From positions 119,468 through 183,467 of the forward strand of contig CATNCF010000002.1 in the NCBI GenBank assembly GCA_950097145.1: DNA of 64,000 bases, written 5' to 3'. The DNA is from an uncultured Lachnospiraceae bacterium (GTDB lineage Bacteria > Bacillota > Clostridia > Lachnospirales > Lachnospiraceae). The position numbers and the translations under genes are program-made. The notes beneath the pieces are model-generated. The model was not told the DNA's origin. It made no database searches and worked only from the letters and a program-made list of their open reading frames with translations. Shown here one piece after another: positions 25,782 through 34,167 of the stretch. The stretch's first letter is position 1; each line of letters begins with the position of its first letter.

Positions 25782-25832
25782 ATTAAGCAACTTCATAATT
25801 TGTAATACATGAAGCAATAACAAGCGGAAAGA

Positions 25833-25863
25833 AGAGCCGGGCATTAAGCCTGGCTCTTTTTCC
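25833..25863 (+). terminator. Terminator-like leader hairpin before the integrase
   Basis: AGAGCCGGGC (25833-25842), a 5-base loop, then GCCTGGCTCT (25848-25857), followed by a run of T residues (TTTTTCC). This is a strong intrinsic terminator shape placed about 45 bases after the predicted transcription start and 34 bases before the integrase ATG. Either a short leader RNA is made or the integrase is controlled by attenuation. Confidence 0.7.
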
Positions 25864-25896
25864 GTAAAAAACTACAAAAGATGAAAGGAGCCTATT

Positions 25897-27057
25897 ATGT
25901 CAAGAAAAGGCGAAAACATTTACAAAAGAAAAGACGGACGATGGGAAGGCAGGTTTATCGTGGAACGAAAGGAAGGGGGAAAAGCAAGGTACCAGTCTGT
26001 TTATGGAAAAACCTATCTTGAAACCAAAGAAAAACTTCACAGTTCAAAGATGAAACAGCAGGAAAAAGAAATGGCAGGCAATCTTTTTTGCACAGCGGAA
26101 GATTCTTTTTCGAACATTCTTCTGGAGTGGCTTTCGACGGTCAAGCCCCATTTGAAGGAGTCGTCTTACTGCAGATATTTTAACCAAATTAATAAAAATA
26201 TTATTCCTTATTTTAATGAGAAATCTATCTCAGAAATTGATACGGCAAGTATGCAGCAATATATTTCTATGATTACTACCGATAAAAATCTTCAGCAAAA
26301 AGCCCTTTCACCTAAAACGATGCATGATATTCTTTCGATTATCCGAAGAGTTTTTGATTACGCTGAAATCAGAGAATTTTCTTTAAAATGTAATTTCCAA
26401 AGTCTCTATATTCCTTCCCCTAAAAATAAGCAGACTGTTTTCTCAGAACAGGAACAAAAATTGTTAATCTCATATCTAACAGCCTCGAACCAGCCAAGCG
26501 ATATGGGAATTCTCCTGACTTTATTTACCGGTCTGCGCATCGGGGAACTCTGTGCATTAAAATGGAATAAAATTGATTTAAAAAATGGTTTTCTCTCTGT
26601 AGAAGAATCCATGCAGAGGATTCAGAATTATTCCAACGAATCTCCATATAAAACCAGGATTATCGTTACAAATCCTAAAAGCCTTTCCTCGATCAGGACG
26701 ATTCCTTTGCCGGAATTTATTTTATCCAGCTTAAAACCTTTATGTAAACAGGGAAATGCGTTTTTGCTTACAGGTTCTTCGGAAAAATTTATGGAACCTC
26801 GTACTTTGCAATACAAATTTAAAAAAATTTTATGCGATTTAAATATAAGAGTGCTGAACTTTCATGCCCTGCGGCATACCTTTGCCACACGCTGTGTGGA
26901 AGCTGGATTCGATGTGAAAAGTTTAAGTGAAATTTTGGGCCATGCCAGCGTCAATGTCACTTTAAACCGCTATGTGCATCCTTCTGATGAAATAAAACTG
27001 CAGAATATGAAGAAACTGGAACATTTATTTAACAGCAATAAAATGGTGAACAGATAA
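25897..27057 (+). CDS. Tyrosine-type site-specific integrase
   Basis: A 386-residue tyrosine recombinase. The N-terminus has an arm-binding-like segment (GENIYKRKDGRWEGRF), a SAM-like core-binding domain covers about residues 65-165, and the catalytic domain follows. Catalytic residues are in FTGLRIGELCALKW (Arg), NFHALRHTFATRC (HxxR), LGHASVNVTLNRYVH (His and the nucleophilic Tyr). It looks intact. A strong AAAGGAG precedes the ATG. No excisionase or other element genes are nearby, so it may mark a small integrated module or serve as a DNA-rearranging enzyme for the surface-glycan locus. An att site could not be identified by eye. Confidence 0.9.
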   Translation: MSRKGENIYKRKDGRWEGRFIVERKEGGKARYQSVYGKTYLETKEKLHSSKMKQQEKEMAGNLFCTAEDSFSNILLEWLSTVKPHLKESSYCRYFNQINKNIIPYFNEKSISEIDTASMQQYISMITTDKNLQQKALSPKTMHDILSIIRRVFDYAEIREFSLKCNFQSLYIPSPKNKQTVFSEQEQKLLISYLTASNQPSDMGILLTLFTGLRIGELCALKWNKIDLKNGFLSVEESMQRIQNYSNESPYKTRIIVTNPKSLSSIRTIPLPEFILSSLKPLCKQGNAFLLTGSSEKFMEPRTLQYKFKKILCDLNIRVLNFHALRHTFATRCVEAGFDVKSLSEILGHASVNVTLNRYVHPSDEIKLQNMKKLEHLFNSNKMVNR

Positions 27058-27063
27058 TAAAAA

Positions 27064-27101
27064 GGCTGCTGCATTTCTTTCAAACTAAAAGTGCAGCAGC
27101 C
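27064..27101. terminator. Bidirectional-type hairpin after the integrase
   Basis: GGCTGCTGCA (27064-27073) and TGCAGCAGCC (27092-27101) form a perfect 10-bp stem with an 18-base loop, seven bases after the integrase stop. A-rich sequence precedes it (TAATAAAAA), giving a T-run on the opposite strand, while the plus-strand tail (CTTGTAAATTT) is weaker. Confidence 0.65.
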
Positions 27102-27119
27102 CTTGTAAATTTCCGTCTG

Positions 27120-27148
27120 TTTACAGGAATTATTTTTGATGCTATACT
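27120..27148 (+). promoter_or_regulatory. Sigma-A-type promoter for the aminotransferase/LicD operon
   Basis: TTTACA (27120-27125), exactly 17 bases, then TATACT (27143-27148), 32 bases before the start codon at 27181. It lies just after the terminator and so opens a new transcription unit. Confidence 0.65.
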
Positions 27149-27180
27149 ATAAAGGACTGAAACGTACAGGAGATGATATA

Positions 27181-28245
27181 ATGTATTATGTAAATGAGAA
27201 TATAAAAGATTTATACCGGGTAAAATTTCATGATGAAAGAGGAAGCGTACTGCGCCTTGATATGAATGAGAATCCAGAGGGGCTGCCCAAAGAAGTTTTT
27301 GACAAAATATGGGCAAAGGTTACGCCGGAATATATAGCCACTTACCCGGAAAAGGACAGGCTGATGGAACTACTGGCAAGGCATGATGGAGTCTTAAGTG
27401 AGAATATTTCTGTGACGGCAGGTTCTGATGAAGCAATGCGTCTGATTTTTCACTGCTTTGGGGAGGCAGGAAAGAATCTGCTTACCGTAACGCCTACCTT
27501 TGAGATGTATGATGTTTATTGCAAAATGTTTGGAATGAACCATGTTACTGTGGATTACAGAGAGGACTTTACGCTGGATGCAGATGCTGTCATGGACGCA
27601 GTGGATGAGAATACAGGAATTGTGATTCTTCTTAATCCAAATAGTCCCATTGGGGCAGTTTACAAAGAGGAAGAAGTCAGGGCAGTTGTTGAGAAAGCAC
27701 AAAGAAATGGAGCGGTGGTAGTGATAGATGAAGCTTATCACTATTTCTACGAGCCAACCTTTCTGCATCTCATAAAAGAATATGATAATCTTCTGGTGCT
27801 TCGGACATTTTCCAAATTGTTCTCTATAGCGGGTCTTCGAATTGGCTATGTATCAGGAAACGCAGAACTTATTTCCTATATAGAAAAAGCGGAATCTACC
27901 TTTAATGTGAACAATATTGCAATTTTATTCGCCCAGGAACTGATTTCAGACCAAGGGCTGATTCGCGATTTGATAGAAAAGGAACGTATAGGAAAAGCGT
28001 GGCTGTCAGAGAGGCTGAAAGAGGCAGGATACCGTTATGCCGCCATGGAGGGAAACTATGTTCTGTTCTATCCGAACAGGGAATCTAAGATTATCGTGGA
28101 AAAATTAAAACAGAAGGATATCTGGGTGCGTGACTATGGAAGGGGAATTTTAAACGGCTGGATTCGAGTGTCAATTGGTTCCGTGGCATGTATGCAGAGA
28201 TTTTGGGAAGCATTTGTGGAAGCAGACAGAGAGGAAACAGTATGA
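27181..28245 (+). CDS. HisC-like class I/II aminotransferase
   Basis: A 354-residue PLP enzyme similar to histidinol-phosphate aminotransferase and threonine-phosphate decarboxylase. It shows VTAGSDEAMRLIFHCF near residue 85, LLNPNSPIGAVY near residue 155, and the PLP lysine in LRTFSKLFSIAGLRIGY near residue 210. The ATG at 27181 follows CAGGAGATGAT; the frame is open to 27136 but without a binding site. It overlaps the cytidylyltransferase gene by four bases. No his genes are nearby. Coupled to a CTP-transferase and LicD genes, it may make an amino-alcohol phosphate, or an amine head group, that is then CDP-activated. That is inference. Confidence 0.8.
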   Translation: MYYVNENIKDLYRVKFHDERGSVLRLDMNENPEGLPKEVFDKIWAKVTPEYIATYPEKDRLMELLARHDGVLSENISVTAGSDEAMRLIFHCFGEAGKNLLTVTPTFEMYDVYCKMFGMNHVTVDYREDFTLDADAVMDAVDENTGIVILLNPNSPIGAVYKEEEVRAVVEKAQRNGAVVVIDEAYHYFYEPTFLHLIKEYDNLLVLRTFSKLFSIAGLRIGYVSGNAELISYIEKAESTFNVNNIAILFAQELISDQGLIRDLIEKERIGKAWLSERLKEAGYRYAAMEGNYVLFYPNRESKIIVEKLKQKDIWVRDYGRGILNGWIRVSIGSVACMQRFWEAFVEADREETV

Positions 28246-28955
28246 ATATAGCAATGGTGATCGCGGGCGGCAAAGGCGTTCGTATGAATCAGGATATACC
28301 AAAACAATTTTTGAATATTAATGATAAACCGGTTATTATCTATACCCTGCAGGCATTTCAGCAGCATCCGGAGATAGACGCTATTATGGTGGTATGCATT
28401 GAGGGCTGGCAGACAATTTTAGAAGCTTATGCGAAACAGTTTAATATTACAAAACTGAGATGGATTACAGAGGGCGGTGAGAACGGCCAGGGTTCTATAC
28501 GAAATGGGGTCAAAGAACTGTCAAAGCATTGCGGACAGGATGATATGGTACTAATTCATGATGCAATCAGGCCGAATCTCTCCCAGGAAATCATTTCCGG
28601 CTGTATTGCAGCATGCCGTGTCAATGGCTCTGCAGTAACGGTAATTCCCTGCGCAGAGGCTATGCTTATGCGCTGTGGAGATGGAAATCAGTCCCAAGAG
28701 ATTATCGATCGGGACTCTCTGGCCAGGACACAGACACCCCAGGCATTTCCCTTAGGGAAACTGCTCTGGGCGCATAGGGAAGCAGAGAAAAGGGGAATTA
28801 TGAATTCTGTGGCAACTTGTACCTTGATGATTGAGCTGGGAGAAAAGGTGCATTTCTGTTCTGGTTCTGAGAAAAATGTTAAGATTACCACAACAGAAGA
28901 TATTGAAATTTTTAAGGCGCTTTTGATGGCAAAAAAGGATGAGTGGATGAAATGA
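28242..28955 (+). CDS. IspD/TarI-like CTP transferase
   Basis: A 237-residue cytidylyltransferase with the family signature AGGKGVRMNQDIPKQF and a conserved LIHDAIRPNLSQEI and RTQTPQAFPLGKL. IspD acts on methylerythritol phosphate and TarI on ribitol-5-phosphate. The gene is embedded between a HisC-like aminotransferase (four-base overlap) and a LicD gene (four-base overlap), so it most likely activates an alcohol phosphate for LicD transfer instead of serving isoprenoid synthesis. The substrate is not determined. Confidence 0.82.
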   Translation: MNIAMVIAGGKGVRMNQDIPKQFLNINDKPVIIYTLQAFQQHPEIDAIMVVCIEGWQTILEAYAKQFNITKLRWITEGGENGQGSIRNGVKELSKHCGQDDMVLIHDAIRPNLSQEIISGCIAACRVNGSAVTVIPCAEAMLMRCGDGNQSQEIIDRDSLARTQTPQAFPLGKLLWAHREAEKRGIMNSVATCTLMIELGEKVHFCSGSEKNVKITTTEDIEIFKALLMAKKDEWMK

Positions 28956-29851
28956 GTGATAAAGTAGAATTATCTGCAGAGGATTTAAGAACTCTGCAGC
29001 TGATTGAACTGGAAATGATTGTGGAAGTGGATCGTATCTGCAGAAAAAATGGAATTGAGTATTCCCTAGACGGCGGAACTCTCTTAGGCGCTGTGCGCCA
29101 TAAAGGATTTATTCCATGGGATGATGATGCAGACGTAATATTTACAAGACACGAGTATGCAAAATTTTTTCGGGCCTGCAAAAGAGACCTGGATAGGGAA
29201 CGATTTTTTTTGCAGGATTACCGCACCGATGAAAACTATCGATGGGGTTATGCAAAAATCAGAAGAAAGGGAACAGAGTTTGTCCGTCTGGGACAGGAAC
29301 ATATGAAATATCATACGGGTGTTTGTATTGACGTATTTGTGGTGGATCATGTTCCAGATGGTGTTCTGGCACGCAATTTATATTACGGTGTAAATTTTTT
29401 TATCCGCAAAGTTATGTATTCCGAATTGGGACAAGTTGCAGCGGATCATTTTCTGCAGCGTGCAATTTATCGTCTTTTGTATAAAATTCCCAAGAATTCC
29501 ATGTTTCATTTGAGAAATTGTCTTGCGGCAAGATGTAATCGGAGGACAACAGAACTGGTCAGCCATCTGCTTTATCAGTATCCTTCCAAAGAGAGTAAAT
29601 ACGGAATGCCGTCAAAATGTTTTGAACATTACCGCGATATGGAATTTGAGGGAATGCAGCTTCGGGGATTTGTCGATTATGACAGATACCTTACCCTACT
29701 TTATCATGATTATATGACGCTTCCCCCGGTGGAGAAAAGACGGGGGCCAGGCGAGGCGTCTGGTATCAAACTCATTGATATCACATTGGAAGAGATACAG
29801 AGAAGAAAAGAGGAAGCAGAGAAAGAGCGTTTAGAAAAGAGAGGTATATGA
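28952..29851 (+). CDS. LicD-family phosphotransferase
   Basis: A 299-residue LicD/fukutin-type nucleotidyltransferase-fold protein. The diagnostic N-terminal motif is SLDGGTLLGAVRHKGF followed by IPWDDDADV, giving the acidic metal-binding residues. LicD enzymes transfer phosphocholine or related groups from a CDP carrier to glycans. The end is highly charged (EEIQRRKEEAEKERLEKRG). It starts in an ATGA overlap with the CTP transferase and ends overlapping the next SDR gene by four bases. CDP-donor production by the two upstream genes and transfer by this protein make a plausible pathway. Confidence 0.87.
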   Translation: MSDKVELSAEDLRTLQLIELEMIVEVDRICRKNGIEYSLDGGTLLGAVRHKGFIPWDDDADVIFTRHEYAKFFRACKRDLDRERFFLQDYRTDENYRWGYAKIRRKGTEFVRLGQEHMKYHTGVCIDVFVVDHVPDGVLARNLYYGVNFFIRKVMYSELGQVAADHFLQRAIYRLLYKIPKNSMFHLRNCLAARCNRRTTELVSHLLYQYPSKESKYGMPSKCFEHYRDMEFEGMQLRGFVDYDRYLTLLYHDYMTLPPVEKRRGPGEASGIKLIDITLEEIQRRKEEAEKERLEKRGI

Positions 29852-30894
29852 TGTTCGATTCCCGGAGTTATGAGGATCAATTAAGAGAAGCCGTGTCTTT
29901 TTTGCCGGAACTATGGCAGGCTTTGGATGGAAAAAGCATTTTGATCACGGGTGCGGCAGGATTGATTGGTTCCGCGGTCACAGATCTTCTCTGCTGTGCA
30001 CAAAGCCTGGGTGAAGCAGAGATGGAACTTTGGGCTGTTTCACGGAATACAGAGCGGCTGAAACAGCGTTTTCAGGCATGGAATTCTTTATGTTTTATGC
30101 GTTATGAGGCGTCAGAACCACTGCAGTGGGACAGAGACTTTGATTATGTAATTCATTGTGCAGGATACGGGCAGCCTGGTGAAATTGGGCGAGAACCCGT
30201 TGAAACGATTATGGGCAGCATGTTAGGGCTTTACCATCTTATGGAACACATTCGCAGAAGTATTGGGAAATCCCGGGTGCTGTTTGTATCAACCAGTGAA
30301 GTATATGGAAACCGAAGCGGGGGCGGCAGAGAGTGGTATTCTGAAGAAGACTATGGAAACCTGGATATATTGAATGTCAGGGCTTCTTATCCTTCAGGTA
30401 GAAGAGCTGCGGAGACATTGTGTGTATCTTATATAGAAGAGTATGGGCTTGATATTGTCATTGCGCGCCCAGGGCATATCTATGGTCCCAATGCATCAGA
30501 GAACGACAGCCGGGCATATGCGCAGTTTCTCAGAGACGCTGTGTCAGGAAGGGATATTTTGATGAAAAGCCCTGGAAATCAGCTGCGATCCTATTGTTAT
30601 GTCCTTGACTGTGCCACGGCAATGCTGACCCTTTTAATACGTGGAGAAAAAGGAATGGCATATAATATTTCGAATAAGGAATCTGTGGTTACCATACGGC
30701 AGCTGGCGGAAGAAATTGCAAAACAGGCAGGCAGAAAAGTTGTTTATGCCCTGCCCACAGATTTTGAAAAGAAAAGTTATAATCTCATGGACGTTTCAGC
30801 TTTAAATGCAGAAAAATTGGAAGCTCTGGGATGGAGAGGGCATTATGACTTGCAAAGAGGGGTGTGCGCGGCGCTGGATGCCTTGAGAAAATAG
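29848..30894 (+). CDS. SDR of the NAD-dependent epimerase family, YxxxR active site
   Basis: A 348-residue extended SDR with the loop LITGAAGLIGSAV near residue 35 and VSTSEVYGN near residue 150. The canonical YxxxK is changed to YxxxR: the segment reads ASYPSGRRAAETL, where UDP-glucuronate decarboxylase-like relatives have YDEGKR. RPGHIYGPNASENDSRA follows as in that subfamily. The first ATG at 29848 overlaps the LicD stop; the second (29851) sits better behind GAGAGG. The lysine-to-arginine change could alter or weaken catalysis. It is encoded between two LicD genes, so it probably makes or modifies the sugar part of the decorated glycan. Confidence 0.77.
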   Translation: MMFDSRSYEDQLREAVSFLPELWQALDGKSILITGAAGLIGSAVTDLLCCAQSLGEAEMELWAVSRNTERLKQRFQAWNSLCFMRYEASEPLQWDRDFDYVIHCAGYGQPGEIGREPVETIMGSMLGLYHLMEHIRRSIGKSRVLFVSTSEVYGNRSGGGREWYSEEDYGNLDILNVRASYPSGRRAAETLCVSYIEEYGLDIVIARPGHIYGPNASENDSRAYAQFLRDAVSGRDILMKSPGNQLRSYCYVLDCATAMLTLLIRGEKGMAYNISNKESVVTIRQLAEEIAKQAGRKVVYALPTDFEKKSYNLMDVSALNAEKLEALGWRGHYDLQRGVCAALDALRK

Positions 30895-30941
30895 CAAAAT
30901 GTTAAGAGTACGTTCATGGAGCAGGGATATGGAGGAAAGAA

Positions 30942-31862
30942 ATGCTGCAGTTTGACCAACAATTTTTAAAAGAAGAAGTCAGGGAAGGTTTTTGTGTCAA
31001 CAAGATGATGAAAAAGGCGTGGGCAGTGGAACTGGAGGTGCTGTCTCAGGTAAGCGCTGTCTGTGACAAATATAGAATACCATATTACGCCGCGTACGGT
31101 ACTCTGTTGGGAGCAGTCCGCCACAAAGGATTTATACCGTGGGACGATGATATTGATATTATTTTGAAACGCCGGGATTATATCAGGCTGCTGCAGGTTT
31201 TGCCAAAAGAACTGCCAGAAGGGTATTTTGTCAGCAGTTATGATACCTGCGAGACACATTGCCAGCCATGGGCAGCGGTTATGAATACACAGTATATTCT
31301 GAAAGATGCAGAAAGAATAAAACAGTTCTGGGGATGCCCCTATGTATGCGGGATTGATGTGATACCGATAGATTTTATACCTTTGGATCCTCAGGAAGAT
31401 GATATGTACATGCATATGTACAACATTGTGTTTGGTACGGCAAGAAGCTATGAAGCATATAAAGCCAGCGGTGAATTGTATGAATTTATTCCTCAGATTG
31501 AAGAGCTTTGCGGAGTAGCTTTGAAAGATGACGGTTCGCTGCGCAGGCAGTTGTATCTATTGGCAGACCGGATTGCCGGCCTGTATCAGGAAGATGAGTG
31601 TGCGGAACTGACACAGATTAACAGCCGTATGGACCGTGGAGACAGAGCGTTTAAGTTTGCTAAGGAATGGTTTTCTAATACAGTACAGGTTCCATTTGAA
31701 AATATTTTGATTTCAATTCCAGAAGAATATCATGAGGTTTTGACTGTCTTCTTTGGAGAGAATTATATGACGCCTGTCCAGCGCCGGGGCGGGCATGATT
31801 ATCCATTTTATAAACGCCAGCAGCAGTTTTTGGATGATAATCATATTATATTGCCTCTATAG
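30942..31862 (+). CDS. LicD-family phosphotransferase
   Basis: A 306-residue LicD-family protein, second of the pair. The motif is AAYGTLLGAVRHKGF followed by IPWDDDIDIILKRRDY near residues 48-75. The C-terminus keeps the family tail (NYMTPVQRRGGHDYPFYKRQQ). It is clearly divergent from the LicD at 28952, so the two probably act on different acceptors or donors. A GGAGG site precedes the ATG and a gap of 47 bases separates it from the SDR gene. Confidence 0.87.
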   Translation: MLQFDQQFLKEEVREGFCVNKMMKKAWAVELEVLSQVSAVCDKYRIPYYAAYGTLLGAVRHKGFIPWDDDIDIILKRRDYIRLLQVLPKELPEGYFVSSYDTCETHCQPWAAVMNTQYILKDAERIKQFWGCPYVCGIDVIPIDFIPLDPQEDDMYMHMYNIVFGTARSYEAYKASGELYEFIPQIEELCGVALKDDGSLRRQLYLLADRIAGLYQEDECAELTQINSRMDRGDRAFKFAKEWFSNTVQVPFENILISIPEEYHEVLTVFFGENYMTPVQRRGGHDYPFYKRQQQFLDDNHIILPL

Positions 31863-31897
31863 AAGCAGTATTTTGGAAATAGCGGGGGATAAAGTTT

Positions 31898-32977
31898 ATG
31901 AATGATGAGAATGCCAGACAACAAAATAAAAGAATATTGATTATCAGCCATCAGCTTTCCAGGACCGGGGCGCCTATTGTCCTGCTTGATATGATTCGGA
32001 TCTTTTGGAAACACGGGTATGAGCTAGAAGTGATTATTCTGCTGGATGGAGAACTTCGGGAAGAATTAGAGCAGATGAAGATTCCAGTGAAGGTGCAGGA
32101 GCGTTTTATGGATCAGCCGGACGCGTTTTTTCACTATGCAGGCCAGTTTCATTTGGTGGTGGCGAATACACTGGTTACATTTGAGGCGGTGCATCTTTTA
32201 AAATATCTTAATATTCCAGTTATTTGGTGGCTTCACGAGGGCAGGCAGTATTTTGAATATTTTCAGACTGTGCTGCCTGATTTTCAGAAACTGCCGCCTC
32301 ATATCCACGTATTTTCCGTTGGGCATTATGTGCAGCAGGTGGTGGAAGAACTGTATGGTGTCCAAACAGAAATTCTTCATTTCGGTGTAGAGGACGTGCC
32401 TTCCGGCGGCAAAAGAAGTAACGGAGATAAAATACGGTTTCTCACAGCAGGAACGTATTCCAAAGTGAAAGCGCAGGATGTGCTGGCAGAAGCTGTCCGG
32501 CGGCTTCCAAAAACATACCTGCAAAGAGCAGAGTTTTACTTTTGTGGAAATGAGCAAATGTATGATGAAACCGTATTTTTGCCGGTAAAAAAGTTAAGTG
32601 AAGAATATGAGAATGTTACGCTTTTGCATCAGTTGACAAGACAGGAAACACTGGAATGGATGGAGAAGTGTGACTGCCTCATCGTTCCATCCCGCATCGA
32701 TCCCATTCCTACCGTGGCAGTGGAGATGATGAAAGGAAATCTTTGTCTGTGTACAGAGGTCTGCGGCATAGCCCATTATATTAAGGACGGTGTCAATGGT
32801 TTTACCGTTTTTCCAGAAGATGCGGAACAATTGAAAGAAAAGATCGTGTATATTATTGAGAACAGCAGAAGCTTAGATCAGGTAAGAATGGCGGGAAGGA
32901 AAATCTATGAACAGTATTTTTCATTAGAAGTGTTTGAAATGCGGATTCTGGAACTGGCGGCGCAGTATAGCAGATGA
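31898..32977 (+). CDS. Family 4 glycosyltransferase
   Basis: A 359-residue GT-B fold glycosyltransferase of the GT1/GT4 type. The N-terminus is ILIISHQLSRTGAPIVLL, and the C-terminal donor-binding region has PSRIDPIPTVAVEMM near residue 265, the counterpart of the EPFGxxxxEAM stretch, followed by KDGVNGFTVFPEDAEQL. The start has a good GGGGGAT upstream region. It follows the LicD genes and begins a run of transferases all on the plus strand. Sugar and linkage are unknown. Confidence 0.83.
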   Translation: MNDENARQQNKRILIISHQLSRTGAPIVLLDMIRIFWKHGYELEVIILLDGELREELEQMKIPVKVQERFMDQPDAFFHYAGQFHLVVANTLVTFEAVHLLKYLNIPVIWWLHEGRQYFEYFQTVLPDFQKLPPHIHVFSVGHYVQQVVEELYGVQTEILHFGVEDVPSGGKRSNGDKIRFLTAGTYSKVKAQDVLAEAVRRLPKTYLQRAEFYFCGNEQMYDETVFLPVKKLSEEYENVTLLHQLTRQETLEWMEKCDCLIVPSRIDPIPTVAVEMMKGNLCLCTEVCGIAHYIKDGVNGFTVFPEDAEQLKEKIVYIIENSRSLDQVRMAGRKIYEQYFSLEVFEMRILELAAQYSR

Positions 32978-33003
32978 TGGAATGGAAAGCAGATGAGGTT
33001 TTT

Positions 33004-34167
33004 ATGAAAAAAATAATTATATTTGAATCAGCCACAGATTCTCTGAAGACTTTTGCACATTTGATGGCGGAAGGGTTCAGGCAAAACGGATACCAGGTGC
33101 TGGCAGCAGATATGGCCAGGGAAAAACATTCCAGGGAAGAGATTTATGCCTTTTCAGAACCAGGCAGGACTGCGGCGCTGTTTTTTAACCATGCGGGCAT
33201 GAACCTTCTCACAGAAGCCGGGGTCAGCGTCTGGAATGAACTGGATGTGGATTGTTATGATTTTATTGTGGATCATCCCATGTATTACCATGCGGCGATT
33301 ATTTTTCCCATTCGCCGTCTGACATTTCTATGTGTGGATGAGTATCACCAGAAATTTATACAGCGTTTTTATCCTGGAACGGTAAGAAGCTTTTTTCTCC
33401 CTCTTGCCGGAATCAAAAATAAGGGGCCAGAAATACCCTTTGAACAGCGTTCCATGGATATTTTATTCACTGGGGCATATCTGATTGATGATAATGTGGA
33501 ATATCATATCCAGGGGCTTGGAGAAGGTCTTCGGCAGCTTTGGATGGAATGTTATGAGCTGCTGTGCACTCAGACCAATTTTACATTGGAGCATGGATTG
33601 GAGTATTGTTTTAAGAAAAAAGGCCTTTCGCTGCCGGAAGATGATCTGCGTGATACCGTCCGTCTGTTCCAGGATATGGACGGAATGCTGAGAAGCCGTG
33701 CACGGGCAGAAGTGATCCGTACCCTTGCCAACGCGGATGTGAAGGTTCACATCTATGGGGAAGGCTGGCAGTATCTGGACTGTAAGCAGGAGAATCTGGT
33801 TCTTCATGACCGAATCCCCTTTGATGAGACGATCCCCCTGACGGCAGATGCCAGGATTGTTTTAAATGTGATGCCCTGGTTTAAATCCGGGGTTCATGAC
33901 AGGGTGTACTCAGCGATGCTGAACCAAAGTGTATGTTTGACAGACGGGAGCGAATATGTAAACAGGACGCTGACAGACGGAAATGAGGTTCTGCTTTATT
34001 CTCTGGAACGTCTGGACGAACTTCCAGTAAAGGTAAAGGAGTATTTACAAAAGCCCCAGGAACTGAAACAGATAGCCCAAAGAGGATATGAGTATGCCAG
34101 AGATACCCAGACCTGGCAGCAGCGCGGGAAGCAGCTTATTGAAATTATGAGGAACAATCAGGTATGA
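33004..34167 (+). CDS. CgeB-like glycosyltransferase
   Basis: A 387-residue protein resembling CgeB/DUF3880-plus-GT-B proteins, in which the C-terminal donor domain is preceded by a poorly conserved region. Shared with the protein at 37128-38330 are a VDHPMYYH/MDHPFCYK segment, MPWFKSGVHDRVYSAM near residue 295, and a final RGYEYARDTQTW. The start at 33004 follows GATGAGG; an alternative ATG at 32974 overlaps the previous gene and lacks a site. CgeB of Bacillus subtilis acts on spore-coat polysaccharide, so the family is linked to surface glycans. This looks like a paralogue pair within one glycan locus. Confidence 0.75.
   Translation: MKKIIIFESATDSLKTFAHLMAEGFRQNGYQVLAADMAREKHSREEIYAFSEPGRTAALFFNHAGMNLLTEAGVSVWNELDVDCYDFIVDHPMYYHAAIIFPIRRLTFLCVDEYHQKFIQRFYPGTVRSFFLPLAGIKNKGPEIPFEQRSMDILFTGAYLIDDNVEYHIQGLGEGLRQLWMECYELLCTQTNFTLEHGLEYCFKKKGLSLPEDDLRDTVRLFQDMDGMLRSRARAEVIRTLANADVKVHIYGEGWQYLDCKQENLVLHDRIPFDETIPLTADARIVLNVMPWFKSGVHDRVYSAMLNQSVCLTDGSEYVNRTLTDGNEVLLYSLERLDELPVKVKEYLQKPQELKQIAQRGYEYARDTQTWQQRGKQLIEIMRNNQV

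Noticed and set aside
25111..27057. Prophage or integrative conjugative element
   Set aside because: Only an integrase and a Uma2 gene are present; no capsid, relaxase, excisionase or replication gene.
27181..28245. Histidine biosynthesis gene hisC
   Set aside because: Family similarity exists, but no other his gene is nearby and it overlaps a CTP transferase, so a glycan role is more likely.
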